In this document: positions 12,347 to 23,806 of the stretch, piece by piece
Layout: the number at the start of each line of letters is the position of its first letter
Numbering within the stretch: the first letter of the stretch is position 1
NCBI GenBank assembly: GCA_030761205.1
Contig: JAULJL010000027.1
Coordinates: 3,167,001 to 3,231,000, forward strand
Length of the DNA: 64,000 nt
Direction: 5' to 3'
Source: Fremontodendron californicum
Lineage: Eukaryota > Streptophyta > Magnoliopsida > Malvales > Malvaceae
Notes under the pieces: generated by a model
What the model was told of the DNA's origin: nothing
The model's database searches: none
Seen by the model: only the letters and a program-made list of their open reading frames with translations
Program-made: the position numbers and the translations under genes

Positions 12347-12520
12347 TTTATATTTGATGTGACCGAGTATAGTTTAGATACTGTTCGTGAATCATATGAT
12401 ATCACTTGATTAAAAATTTATAAAAATTAATACAAAAATTTTATTTTTAATGAGTTGACATCATCTGATTTACTGACAGTGTATAAATTTATACACTGTT
12501 AGTGCATTAAATATAAATCC
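12347..12520. mobile_element. MITE family A, copy 1 (degenerate)
   Basis: This is a roughly 174-bp element with imperfect terminal inverted repeats. The left end reads TTTATATTTGATGT and the right end GCATTAAATATAAATCC. It aligns over its whole length with the reverse complement of the element at 29464-29648, including an internal GATATCACTTG block. It lies about 360 bases downstream of the SWEET stop. Confidence 0.7.
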
Positions 12521-14400
12521 CAAGCATAAAAACAAAAAGAAAAAAACCCATAATTCTTTATGTATGATATTTTTTCATTGCTTAACGGAAAAGAAAAAGT
12601 GATATGAAAAGAAAATATCAATGCAAATAAGATACTTAAAATTTATTAATAATATGACAATTATAACTATGCTACATTAACATAAAAATCTAGAACATGA
12701 TAATTGATTAATATATGGTTACTTCTTAAAAGTTATTTTCTTTCCCCCCGCCCCCCTTAATTTGACTCATGTCATATGATATTTGATGTGGAAAAAAAGG
12801 AAAAAAAAAAAGAAGAGAACAAATTTTACTTGATAATTACAATAATTAGCAAATTTGTTTTCTTTACTAAATTGGGCTTAAAGGTGATATCACTTCCAAT
12901 AACTTTATCATTCTTATAAGTATAAAATCTCCCATTTATCTACTCATTATTATTTATAATGTTAATAATTCTCCTAAATCTTTATATGTTTCATGGACTC
13001 GATAATAAAGTATTCATTTTTATGATGAAGTGTCAGGCCCATATTTATATTCTATCGATAAAAAATCGAACATAAATACAAAAGTTATTATTAAATAATT
13101 CTTTTTTTTATATATAATTATTATTAAATAATTCATGTATCATAGAAGCCTATCTTTTTTTCGTTTCAAAATGATAGTCTTAAGCACAAAACTACATGGA
13201 AAAATCATTGATTTTGCCCCACCTTTATATTCACTCCAATTATTAAATTTCCAAAGTAATTTACCAAATTTCACAATCTAACCGTCCAAATAAAAACAAA
13301 CAAAATAAAAAGGCCTTCATTACTAGGGCAAGTTAGTCATTTAAACAAACATCGACCTAAGATTTTTATTTTTTGGCTAAAATAATAAAAATCTTAAACT
13401 TTACTATTTTATTTAGACAAATGATTATACTTTTATTACACTCAAATAAACCATTAATTTTTAATTTGTATTCAAATAAACCCATAACTTTTGATTTGGA
13501 TCAAATAAATCATAACATTTGATTTATACCTAAATAAACATTTAACATAATCAACATTTTATTTAAAATAAGGGATTATTAGGGTACAAATCAAAAAATA
13601 AAGATTTATTTGAATACAATAAAAATATAAACATTTATTTTAAAAAATTTAGAGGTTTTTAAATATTTTAACCTTATTTTTTCATGTAAATTGAAGAAAT
13701 CAACGCGATAAAGAAAATTATAATTATAAAATATAGATATAAATATTTTTTTTTCCATATCAATTCTAAATCTTTTACTTATAAATATTCAGTTTTAAAA
13801 ATTATCAATATGTTAAAAGAGAATTTTTTGATCACTCTTTGAACGAAAATGTTAATTGAAAGTTTATATACAAATCTTATATGACATATAATGAATCACA
13901 TATGAAATTTACAATGTGACGTTTCATTAATTTATAAAAAGATTAAAAAAATTATTTGTCAAAAGAAAAAACAAATAACTCCGAATAAAAGATAAAAAAT
14001 TATACTTTATATCATTAAAAGTTATTGGTTTAGTGAAAAAGAGATAAGCTGTTGATTTAATGAGAGAAAAGTAAAAAAATAAAAATTTTTTTTTTTTTAA
14101 TCTTTTTATAGAGATTGATTTTTAAATAATTTTTTAATATTTTATAAACTATTAAAATAACATCTACTTGTATTCATTATATGTTAATTAAGTTTTTTTT
14201 AGTGTTACTTTTTTTTTTAATAATAATTGAATGATTAATTTTTTAACACATTAATAATTTAAAATGGAATGTTTACATTTTAAAAACTTAAGATTAAAAT
14301 GAAAAAACTTATATTTTTAACTTTTAAGACTCAAATTATAATTATCTCGCTACAAAGCAAAGGTAAAAAAAAAGTCACGCGTCAAAGAGAGATAGATAAC
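12521..14400. other. AT-rich intergenic spacer between SWEET and GTE
   Basis: There is no coding potential. It contains the inverted-repeat element listed separately at 13375-13675 and otherwise low-complexity A/T sequence. Confidence 0.6.
13375..13675. repeat. MITE-like element with long inverted arms
   Basis: The arm at about 13375-13475 pairs with the arm at about 13585-13675. Both contain ATTCAAATAAA-type blocks and a GGYTAAAATA outer end, roughly 75-80 percent alike by eye. The words TTATTTGAATACAATAAAA and similar recur in the tandem duplication at 52.6-53.1 kb, so this belongs to a dispersed family. Confidence 0.6.
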
Positions 14401-14510
14401 AAAACCCTAGCTGAGATTTAGGCGCTCTCGTTTTCTCGAAGCAGTAGAGTAAGAGTAGCAGAGTGGAGATAAACCCTAGCTAATTCTCTCTCTCTCTCTC
14501 TCTCTCTCTT
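14401..14510 (+). promoter_or_regulatory. GTE gene leader: telo-box motifs and CT tract
   Basis: Two copies of AAACCCTA (14402-14409, 14471-14478) and a pure (CT)n tract at about 14486-14509 mark the leader of the bromodomain gene. A third AAACCCTA lies at 14647-14654. Telo boxes are common near the start sites of plant growth and translation-related genes. No clear TATA box was found. Confidence 0.5.
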
Positions 14511-14635
14511 TATTTTTTCTTTCGTTTTTTAGACTCTCGTTTCGTTTCTCCACTCGCTCTTTGCTCTCTCGCCGTCGAATCGATTCCATCCATTGGTCTA
14601 AGTTGATTCTGGCGCTTGTTTGATTCAATTTTCGG

Positions 14636-15476
14636 GTATTTTTCAAAAACCCTAATTTACTTTTGTTTTCTCCATGGGTTTGAATCTTATGCTTTCTTTG
14701 ATGTGGTGAATTGAGGTTTGGAATGTATGATTCGGCCCTTGGGTTTTGTTATGAATGAACTTCTGATTAGTTTTCTTATAATTACTCTATTTGTGTTCTT
14801 AGTTTAAATTGAATTCTTTTTCATCGTAGTTTCCATTTTTTCTGAAGTATTTATGCAAAATTTCGTGTCTAGGTTATTGAATTGTCGGTTTAAATTGGAT
14901 CTAACCTCCGTTAAGTGTTTTGTTCATGCCTGATCCAAATTCGAATTTCTTTCTTTGCTTATTATCTTTAGTCGTGTTTATTACAAAGTTTTAGTCTTTG
15001 TTGGTCAACGTGGTCCTAAGATTTTTCAGTTTATCAGTAAAAAGAATAAATTAATTGGCTTTGTAGTGTTTTTTGGGTTTTCCCATTTTGTTTGGTTTTC
15101 GGTTTGGGCTATTCATTTCTTCTCAATGCTCTTTCTTCTAAAGGACATGAAGAAGCCCCTATTGCACTTGATTAGCTTTTACTTCTTTTGAAGGTTCTTA
15201 GTTTTACCCTTACTTTACTTATATGAACCCATGCTAGCATGACATGTTACCATTTGTTTGATGAAATTTTCATAAGCATTTTGTTCAGCTATATTGTGTG
15301 ATGCTTTTGATATTGGTACTGCCAATAAATGAATAAATCATGCTTTTATGTATTTTTTAGTGTGTAGCTGTTTCAAAAAAAAATTAGGCTCTTGTTTATT
15401 TTTCCGTTTAGTTTTTTCCTATTGTCCAGCAATGTGTAAGTCCTGAAGGTGCTCTGCTATATTTGAAGTTTTGCAG
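14636..15476 (+). other. Probable 5'-UTR intron of the GTE gene
   Basis: A donor CGG|GTATTT at 14636 and the acceptor TTTTGCAG ending at 15476 would remove 841 bases, leaving nine UTR bases before the ATG at 15486. The acceptor is convincing. The donor is my best choice rather than certain. Confidence 0.5.
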
Positions 15477-15485
15477 CTTCAAAAA

Positions 15486-18400
15486 ATGATTTCTGTGGGA
15501 AGTGTTGTGCCAAAGCATAAGTTGAAGATTAAGTTCCCCTTTCAGAGGATAGAAGCAATTCCTGCGCCACAATCTTTTGAGTTTGGGCAGCAATTGAGCA
15601 GTTCTTTTGATGGAAAAAAGATGTCATCTGCTGGAAATTCGAAAGAGACTTCTGGTGCTTATAAGCGTGGACCAGAAGGGGTGATAGTGGGCGGTCCACA
15701 GGCGAAGAGGCGAAAGATGGACCGTAGCATGACTCAGCAGTGTTCTGCCCTACTGAAAGCATTGATGAAACATCCAGCTGGTTGGGTTTTCAATCAACCA
15801 GTGGATCCTAAAGCATTAAAGATTCCTGATTATTTTTCAATAATAAAAAACCCCATGGATTTGGGTACAATTAAGTCCAAGCTAGTGAAGAATACTTATC
15901 TTGACATTGAAGAGTTTGTGGCTGATATTAAACTGACATTTTCTAATGCTATGCTGTATAATCCCCCATCTAATAATGTTCATAAAATGGCGAAAGAAAT
16001 GAATGAGTTTTTTGAGGCAAGATGGAAATCTTTGGAGGAAAAGTGGAATCAAGAAAATTTTAAGGTTGGGCATGGGAAAATTTCGAGTGTGCAACTAAAA
16101 GATGTTAATGAATCAAGACAGAGTTGTCCTAAAATACAGCTATCCCGAAATAGCTCTTTGCCCAAGAAGTCAAAGCCATCTGAGGAGAAGGTTCTGAAGG
16201 TGACTTTGAATGCAAGAGCAGCAGAAGTGAGTACTGTATATGGTATTTGTAAACAAACATGCTTGTGTATTCTAAATTGGTGTAATTCGATTTATTTATT
16301 AAAGAAAAATGTTGGATTTGACAATTGCAAAGCAAGTCAGAGTTAGAGTCCATGTAGTATTTTGCTGCCAGCATCTTAGTTATGGCTTTGAAGTTATGTT
16401 TTTGCTCATTTTATGTTGTTATAATAGAAGTTTGAGTTGCTTTCGATGCTGAGTTTCTTGACTTGTTAACAGGTTGAGCTTCCTAAAATGGCACAGAACT
16501 GCGTGAGCAAGTTGTCAGGAAAACACTTACAAAAAGGTATGAAGTGGCAGAATAAAGTTTCTGCTTTATGGCTCTTTATAGGAGCTAATTTGCAATGTGT
16601 CTTATAGGCACCAGTAGTGGTAGTGCTAGTTTTAGTGGTGGGTGTACTCATGGGTCTATCATTGCCAAGCCACCATTGAGCCCCGGTGCCTGCAAATGCT
16701 GTTCATGTGGCAGCATTAAGTGTCAGTGTTGCCTTCCAAGTGATTCAAACCATGCATCTTCGAGTGGTTAGTTGATAATTTCTTGCGCTACCTCTTTTTT
16801 GTTATTTTAGGCCATAACTTTCTTTAATTATCCAAAAAAACTTATTTTTTGTTTGTTGTAGATGTGACTTCGGAAAGATCGTTGGGTGGAGATCTTAGAG
16901 TGTGTAGTGCTGATGCCTCTAAATTGGTATACTTTACTGCTTTTATAGCATCATGATTATTGTTAAAGTATAGCATCATGATTATTTTTATGATTAGTGC
17001 CATGAAATATGTTATTAAAATTTTATATTAAAATATAGGATTGCCAGGCAAAAAGCACATTGACATCACAAATGAGCAAGTCTGATCCAGATTCTGATGG
17101 TGAGGAATATCTTGATTGCATTTCATGATTTTCTACTTGATTCTTGATCTGAGTATCGGAATTCTTTTAAAAAATGTTAAGGGGCTGTAAGTGCTTTGGA
17201 TGATGAGAATGTTTGTCTTAGTTCCAATCTTACAACTCCTGCAACAGATGCTGGTTCTGGTGAAGGTCAGTTTATCTGCTGATGTTAACTGTTAAGTTCT
17301 TTCCTTTTTGCCTTCAATAACGGATGTGATTTGTGGTTGTCATTAGAATTCCTTCTGTGGCAAGTTTAATCACGTCATTTGTTTTTTCAATTATTTGATG
17401 TAGGATCGTTAACTCCTATTTTTGACGCACAAATGTCACCGAAGAAGGCTCTCCGTGCTGCAATGCTGAAAAGCCGTTTTGCAGACACCATTTTGAAAGC
17501 TCAGCAGAAGACACTACTTGATCATGTAAGTTGTTGCAAGTGTATATATATTTTGAATGTTGTGTTGGGAATTTTATGTCGCTTGGTGTTGAATTGCTTG
17601 TTGTCTTCATGATGTTTAATATTGATAATTTATGCTGCTTTGTTATATAGGGTGATAAAGCTGATCCAGTGAAGATGTGGCAGGAAAAGGAAAAATTGGA
17701 AAGAAGGCAGCGTGAAGGTGATCTATGAAGCTTCACAATTATTCTAGTTCTTGACTTTAGTATTTGTTGCATTATTGATGATTTACTGATTATTGATGGT
17801 CATTTTTATTGTTTTCTATTTCCACTTTTTATTTTGGCTGCTAAAAAATGAAAAATCTTCTAATTCTCGTGAAACAAAATTAAAAAGATTGACAATAAGC
17901 GAAACTCTTTGTAGGTGTCTCAGGAGACATGTGTACCAACTTAAAGTTAACTTGTTTACTTAATTTTTATTACTTATTCATGCCATAATAAATTTTGAAC
18001 TGCTTTTATGTATGAACTGTTAAATAACACAACTTATTTTTTTTGCTTGTGTCCGCCAAATCAATCTTTATTAGGATGAAGCAATATGTGCCTTCCTATA
18101 CAATAACTAATTTGATACCATATTCTACAATTTCTCTTCCTCTCTCTCTTTCGTGTTTTGATGTGCTAATGTGTTTATATCTGAAGATTTTTGTTAAATA
18201 AGAGATATGACAGGATTTGTAGGGTTGGCTTGATTTATACAATTGTATATATGAGTATCTATATTTTACGGTAATCTGAGATATACCTATACTATGCATT
18301 ATATTGCGAGTGATGATTAGGAATACAAGTCTCCTTTTGGTGCATACTTTTTTGAAGGCTACCTGCATTACAGGGACTAGTTCCTTTTAGTAGTAGTTCT

Positions 18401-19002
18401 AAGTTGGATAACTAACGAATTCAGGTGAGGCAATAGTATGCCTAGAGGTTTGATTGATAAGATGGTTTTCTTGTATTTTTGTACAGAAAAGGCAAAGATT
18501 GAAGCTCAAATCAGAGCTGCTGAAGTTGCAGCAAAAATGAAGGCAGAGGTTGAGCTGAAAAAGCAACGGGAAAGAGAAAGAGAAGCTGCTCGACTTGCAC
18601 TGCAAAAGGTTTACCTTTTTTTTTTTTTTTTTGTTTTACTTTTTGTTCATATTTCTAGCAGTGGGTTTAGACTTTAGAGGTTAGAGTAGATCACTGTAAT
18701 ACTGTATTCTGAATTTGAATGACCTGGATTTTCAGATGAAAAAAACAGCTGAGATTGAACAGAATCTGGAGATTGTAAAGGAACTGGAGAGGCTGAGTGG
18801 CTGTTCTCTTTCTAATAATCAATTATTTCATGGTCGTAAAAGTGGAGGATCTGAAAAGGTGATTGGAGGAGCGTATGGAATAATTACTGGTGAGAATCCA
18901 CTCCATCAGCTTGGTTTGTTTATCAAAAGCGAGTATTTGGAAGATGAGGATGAGGAGGCGGCGATTCTGAATGAAGACGGTGAAGAGGGAGAAATACTGT
19001 AA
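15486..19002 (+). CDS. GTE-family bromodomain protein (GTE12-like)
   Basis: Nuclear acetyl-lysine reader of the plant BET-related GTE family. My ten coding exons are 15486-16226, 16473-16536, 16608-16766, 16862-16926, 17039-17099, 17182-17265, 17404-17525, 17651-17717, 18487-18608 and 18736-19002, giving 583 aa. AKRRKMDR (about 73-80) is a likely nuclear signal. The bromodomain spans about 84-182, with WVFNQPVDPKAL, IPDYFSIIKNPMDLGTIK and the acetyl-lysine-binding Asn159 in AMLYNPP. A cysteine cluster (297-310, CKCCSCGSIKCQCC) follows. Then comes MSPKKALRAAMLKSRFADTI, typical of the GTE8-12 group, a long charged coiled coil rich in Glu/Lys/Arg, and an acidic tail ending EEGEIL. GTE12 is my closest match from memory; GTE8-11 are possible. 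Confidence 0.9.
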
Positions 19003-19595
19003 TAAGCATAGTAGTACTAGTATTGCAGTCGTCCGTCTGTCCTTGTTCCGGCTCCTCGTTAATAGTTTCTTAGTGACTAGTGAGAGCTATACCCCCTCCC
19101 CAAAAAAAAGGAAAAAAAAGAAGATAGTCATAGACATAGTAGAGCAGAGCATTGTTTGTAAATGAAGTATTTTTTTTTTGTATGAAAGTGGATATTTGTA
19201 ACCAAACACGTATATATATTTATTTAGAAAAGCTAAAAATATAGGTTCCATCAAATTCAAAGCTAATACTCTTTGATTTTCAGTACAAAACAAACAAAGG
19301 GTAAATTTGATGGGAAAGTCTTTGATTGATATACAAATAAAAATATCAATCAAACAGAACCTAAACGAATCTGATATTATTATTTCATTAAAAGAAAAGT
19401 ACAGTTTAATAACATTTAACGCCAAATAATAATAATAATAGAAAATTGTAACAATAAAGTCGGTGTGTTTAGGGTCATGTTATTTATAAGATCCATGGGC
19501 TTTGGGGCAATCAAAAAAATCAAGAAAGAGCCTCACGTTTTTATTGTCATTTGATTGTTCCTAGCACTTAATATTTCGTTTCTGCAATTGATCAT

Positions 19596-20215
19596 TTCCA
19601 TGATGTATAGATTTTTGTATAATTCTGCAATTGAGCCAAAGTGGGAGGACCCTGTCTGTGCTTATGGAGGGCGCAAGTGGACGACTGTAACTTTCAAAAA
19701 GGGGAGGGGGGAAGTCAGATACGTGTTGTCTGTACAGGGTATCGTTCGGATAATATAATGCGTACTTTGTGTATGAAAATTTTGGTGCTTAATAGAAAAG
19801 ATGGCCTGATCTCTTTTATGTCTGCTGTACTGTGATGCAGGCTCTTTCTACAGATGGGCCTGATTTGGTTCGTTTTAGAAGAAGCCTTATAGTAAAATAA
19901 GTTGTATTAGCCCATTAAGTGGAGTTAGTTGTTAAAGTCAGTTGTATGCCTGTAGCTGGTGGATTCCCATTTAGTTATAAAAACCAAAGTATTGCGAATG
20001 TATTGGACAGAACCTCCCTTGTATCTTGTTGGTTTGCTTATCTCATCCATAACAGCAACCATCATACTGCTGGTTGCTGGCTTTGATTGGAGAACAGTTG
20101 GAGTATATGGTGATGAGATCTGTGGAGCAGTTGCCAGTGTGAGAGCCAGGCAGGAAAAAGTAGCACTTTTGGACCAAGAATATTGCTGCGAATGAAACTG
20201 CTCAGGTGACTAATA
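19596..20215 (+). pseudogene. eIF4E-like relic, frameshifted
   Basis: Two blocks match the cap-binding translation factor eIF4E. Block one (about 19633-19730) reads IEPKWEDPVCAYGGRKW and, after a shift, KSDTCCLY. Block two (about 20065-20212) reads LLALIGEQLEY, then after a shift GDEICGAVASVRARQEKVAL, then after another shift WTKNIAANETAQ. At least three frame changes separate the pieces, and the N- and C-terminal parts are missing. The roughly 330 bases between blocks could be an old intron or an insertion. The CAG|GT after ANETAQ looks like a decayed exon boundary, favouring a genomic rather than a processed copy. It sits 600 bases downstream of the GTE gene. Confidence 0.8.
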
Positions 20216-20494
20216 GTAGTACTGCGACCAGCCTAGTAATAGGCAGACCTAAGCATGTTTTCATACAAAAAAATACTGAAAATAATAGTAGTACGTGATA
20301 CAAAAGTCAAAACGCAGATTTTTCACCCTATCAGTTATAGAAAACCTTAAACCCTGCTAATCTCAGGAGGACAGAACACCAGCACTCATGTTGTCTTCTC
20401 TCTGTTGACGCAAGAAGTGAGATATTATTCGTTTAGGAGGTTTAAAAAGCGTTAAGGCGTTTGGATAAGGAACAATATAGTTTTTGTTTCATAA

Positions 20495-20760
20495 AATCAC
20501 AATCTAATTTTTGGATACTCGATATGAAATTATTTTTCCCTTCAACACTAGCCTCTTTAATCAAGGGTATGGATTGTGATTTTGCTGAGGACTGATACAG
20601 ATCTAGATCAGATTCCCACAAACGCAAAAATTGTTGAACTGCAAAGATCGTTTTTTCGATTTTTCCCTTTAAAAAAAAAATAACCTTGTTTAAAATCACA
20701 ATTTAACTTTTGACTAATGAATGTAGAATTGTTTTCCCTTCAACACTCTCCACTAGAGGT
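20495..20760. repeat. Local direct repeat (two copies of about 65 bp)
   Basis: The block at about 20495-20555 (AAAATCACAATCTAA ... CCCTTCAACACTAGCCTC) recurs at about 20690-20756 with substitutions (AAAATCACAATTTAA ... CCCTTCAACACTCTCCAC). Confidence 0.6.
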
Positions 20761-22380
20761 TGGAAATTATTAAGAAGCACGAGGTGAGACATTCTCGAAC
20801 CACCGTCGGCTGGTCTCGCATCTGAAGACGTTCTTTCCTGCATATTGTCACAACAGTGGCCAGTTAATTAGTCAGATTGGACCTTCAATTTTTTGGCATT
20901 TGTTATTACACGCACGGACGAAATATACTAGTAAACAATTAATCTCCAACGTAAAATGGGCTTCTTGATAATATTGTGATGCGAAGTTGGCGATTTCAAG
21001 CAGCGAGGGAAGAGGTGGGCTGCAGCTGTTGTATTGTGTTAGAGTTGAGATTTAAGTAGCAGTAGTAACACGGTTGTTATTTTACGATTTGATTTTTTTC
21101 GTTATTGATATTTATTATTAATATTCGTTACAATTATGATAATATTTTTTACGTTCGTAATTGCGATAAACATAACGCAATAAAAAACACATCTACTATC
21201 TCAATTTAAATCCCGGTTGATTCCTCTGATCAGCATTTGGTCTCTTATAGCTGGTAACGGGCTATAATGCCTTGCAGGCTTCTCGGACTGAGGAGTTTTG
21301 GGAGCTATAGCCTATAGGTGCAAAGAGAATCAAGAGGGACACAAGAGATGACTCCATGGCTTGGGCTTCTGACAGACGAAAGTATTTCTGCTTTTGGGTT
21401 TATAACGATGACTGGTTGTGAAGGGTGGTGGGATCAGGAAGAGTCATGAATGCCATGTCTTGTGGGGGTTGGGAATTCACACTTGCCTAGCTATATATGC
21501 TTTTGCATTTCATCTGTGTCTTCCAAACCGTTTGTTTTCACCATTAAAGTTCAAGAGATGTCAATAACCTTCATTAATTGGGTTAATAATTCCTCAGCTA
21601 AACTGGGGATTAATTGGGAAGGGGCTTATTATTGTTTTCAGTTCTTGAGCTTCTCTCTTCAATGAACATGTAACGATAGATAAGCTTGTAGATATAGCAG
21701 TTTTATTTTATGTGGTGAAGAGGCTATAATTGATAAAACATAATGTTTTCTATTGATAATATTAGTCTATCAATATAACCTTATTTTTTTTTCCAGTGTA
21801 ATTAAGATAATTGAATTTGTAGACAATTTTTAAAATTGTGAGATTGATTACCCACTAATTACTCCTAGTTTTCTCTAACTATCTATATCTATCTATATTA
21901 GTATATATAAAAGCACTAACTCTAAAATTACAAATAATGAATGACATATATGCCCTTATTAATTTTTAATATTAACTATTTTATCCTTATGTAGAATGAA
22001 ATTTTGTTGGCCAATTATAAATTGACACATATCAAATGATTTTTTTTTTTAAATTAAGGAATTTTTGTCTAATCAAATTCAAACAATTCATCTTTAAATT
22101 AATAAAATAATTTAAAGATAAATTCATAATTTTGGCAAATCAAATTGCAAAGGTTCATGGGTAATCCAATTAAAGTTATTTTAAAACTCCTTTGCAAAGA
22201 GTTTAAGTCTTTTTAGAACTCTATCTCACATAGCAGGCTAACACTATAAATAACGACCTCCCATTCAACATAATTCATAAGCCTAAAAACAATAATTTTA
22301 GTAAAGAAAACCTGAAAACAATTTGGAGAAAGAAGATTTGAAAAATAAAGTTTCTAAAATTCCATCAATCAATTAAAGAT
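20761..22380. other. Gene-free AT-rich DNA
   Basis: No gene was recognised. The open frame 21450-21665 has no family features. At about 22244-22290 there is an ACTATAAATA-type sequence, followed by a transcript-leader-like stretch that could be an old LTR, but no second LTR was found. Confidence 0.5.
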
Positions 22381-23345
22381 AAAACAATTAAATTTCAATA
22401 TTAAGGATAAAATAGTTAATTTTAAAAAAATTGGAGTCAAATAATAATTTTATTTATCAAAAATTGAAAGTTAAAATATCTAAGAATTCTTAAAGATAAA
22501 GAAAATATTTGAATCTTTATTTCCCTATTTTACGGTTTTTTTTTACCTATCTGTTTGAAAATTTTAATTTTTTTTTTTTAATGTTTTCAATTTTATAGTA
22601 AAATTATAAGAAACTTAATCTTGCTCTAGAACCGTATAATGTAACAGTACAAATTAATGGATGTCAAATCATTAAAATTTGTAATAACATTAGAAAATTT
22701 TGTTATTAATTATTAAATTTTGAATTGGTATATATTGACATGATAAATTTGAACAATGATTTCTCTTCTTGCTAGGTTTCAAGTTAGTAACTTTTTTCCT
22801 GAATGGATTAGGCATAGTTGTATATCTTATTAACAGCGGAGGAAGATCTGAAGATTTAAGTTTGAAGATCCAAAAATCCCTAAATTGTGACTAAATTTCC
22901 ACAATTCTAAAAAATTTCAAGAATTCCTAAATTTGAGACAAAATTTCAAGGTTTTCAAAATTCCAAGAAATTTCAAGAATCTCTAAATTTGGGACAAAAT
23001 TTTAAGGTTTTCAAAATTACATAAATTTTGGATCAAATTGAAGCACATTTTAAGATCAAGTCTTTCAAGACCCTTGAAACAAATTTCATTGATTCAAGAA
23101 CAAAGTCAAATGACCCTTTAAGCAAAATTTTCTTGTGAAGAAAAGAATAAAAGGATTTTCTTTATCTTTAAGAATTTCGAGAGATTGTAACTTTCAACTT
23201 TTTATAAATAAAATTATTATTTGACTCCAATTTTTTGTCATATTTTTGACACGAAATTTGTATGTATACCTTAATGCTGAAATTTAATTATTTTGACATA
23301 TATACCCTTGCTAATTTTTAAAATTAACTATTTTATCTTAAAGCT
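22381..23345. repeat. Large imperfect inverted repeat with about 640-bp loop
   Basis: The arm at about 22381-22510 pairs with the reverse complement of about 23150-23345. The best core is 22431-22510 against 23151-23231 (shared words include TTGGAGTCAAATAATAATTT and its complement). Inside the loop, a unit of about 56-60 bp starting near 22907 is repeated at about 22967. Confidence 0.7.
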
Positions 23346-23597
23346 AAAACTTAATTATTTTATTCTTAATAATGATTTTAACTATTTTATACATAATGTT
23401 AAAATTTAATTATTTTGACATATATACCATTTCTAATTTTTAAAATTAACTATTTATCCTTAATACTAAAATGTAATTATTTTAACCATAATAATATTTT
23501 ACTAATTTTTTAAATTATTTTATCATTGATAATGATTTATTAATTTGTTTAATAAAAAGTCTAATTTTCTTATAGGCTACTACAAATCAATTGTAAT

Positions 23598-23806
23598 CAC
23601 TACAGCAAATTCGTCTTTTAGCGGCGTTTTTTTTTTTAGAATAGGGGCGTTTATAAACGCCGCTAAAACCAAGAAGGCGTTCCAAAAAACGCCGAAACAA
23701 ACGCCGGTAAAAACCGAGCCGTGACATTTAGCGGCGTTTATAATCACAAACGCAGCTAAGTTTAGCGGCGTTTATAGTCACAAACGCCGCTAATTTTCAT
23801 TTTAGG
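23598..23806 (+). mobile_element. Single CACTA-type transposon end
   Basis: The sequence begins CACTACAGCAAATTCGTC, the hallmark start of CACTA (En/Spm) elements. It is followed by a dense set of subterminal repeats built on TTTAGCGGCGTTT and its complement AAACGCCGCTAAA, in both orientations. No matching inverted end (...TGTAGTG) or transposase was seen nearby, so this is a solo end or a strongly deleted copy. Confidence 0.75.

Noticed and set aside
22244..22330. LTR-like promoter sequence (ACTATAAATA plus leader)
   Set aside because: No second LTR, primer-binding site or polypurine tract could be paired with it.
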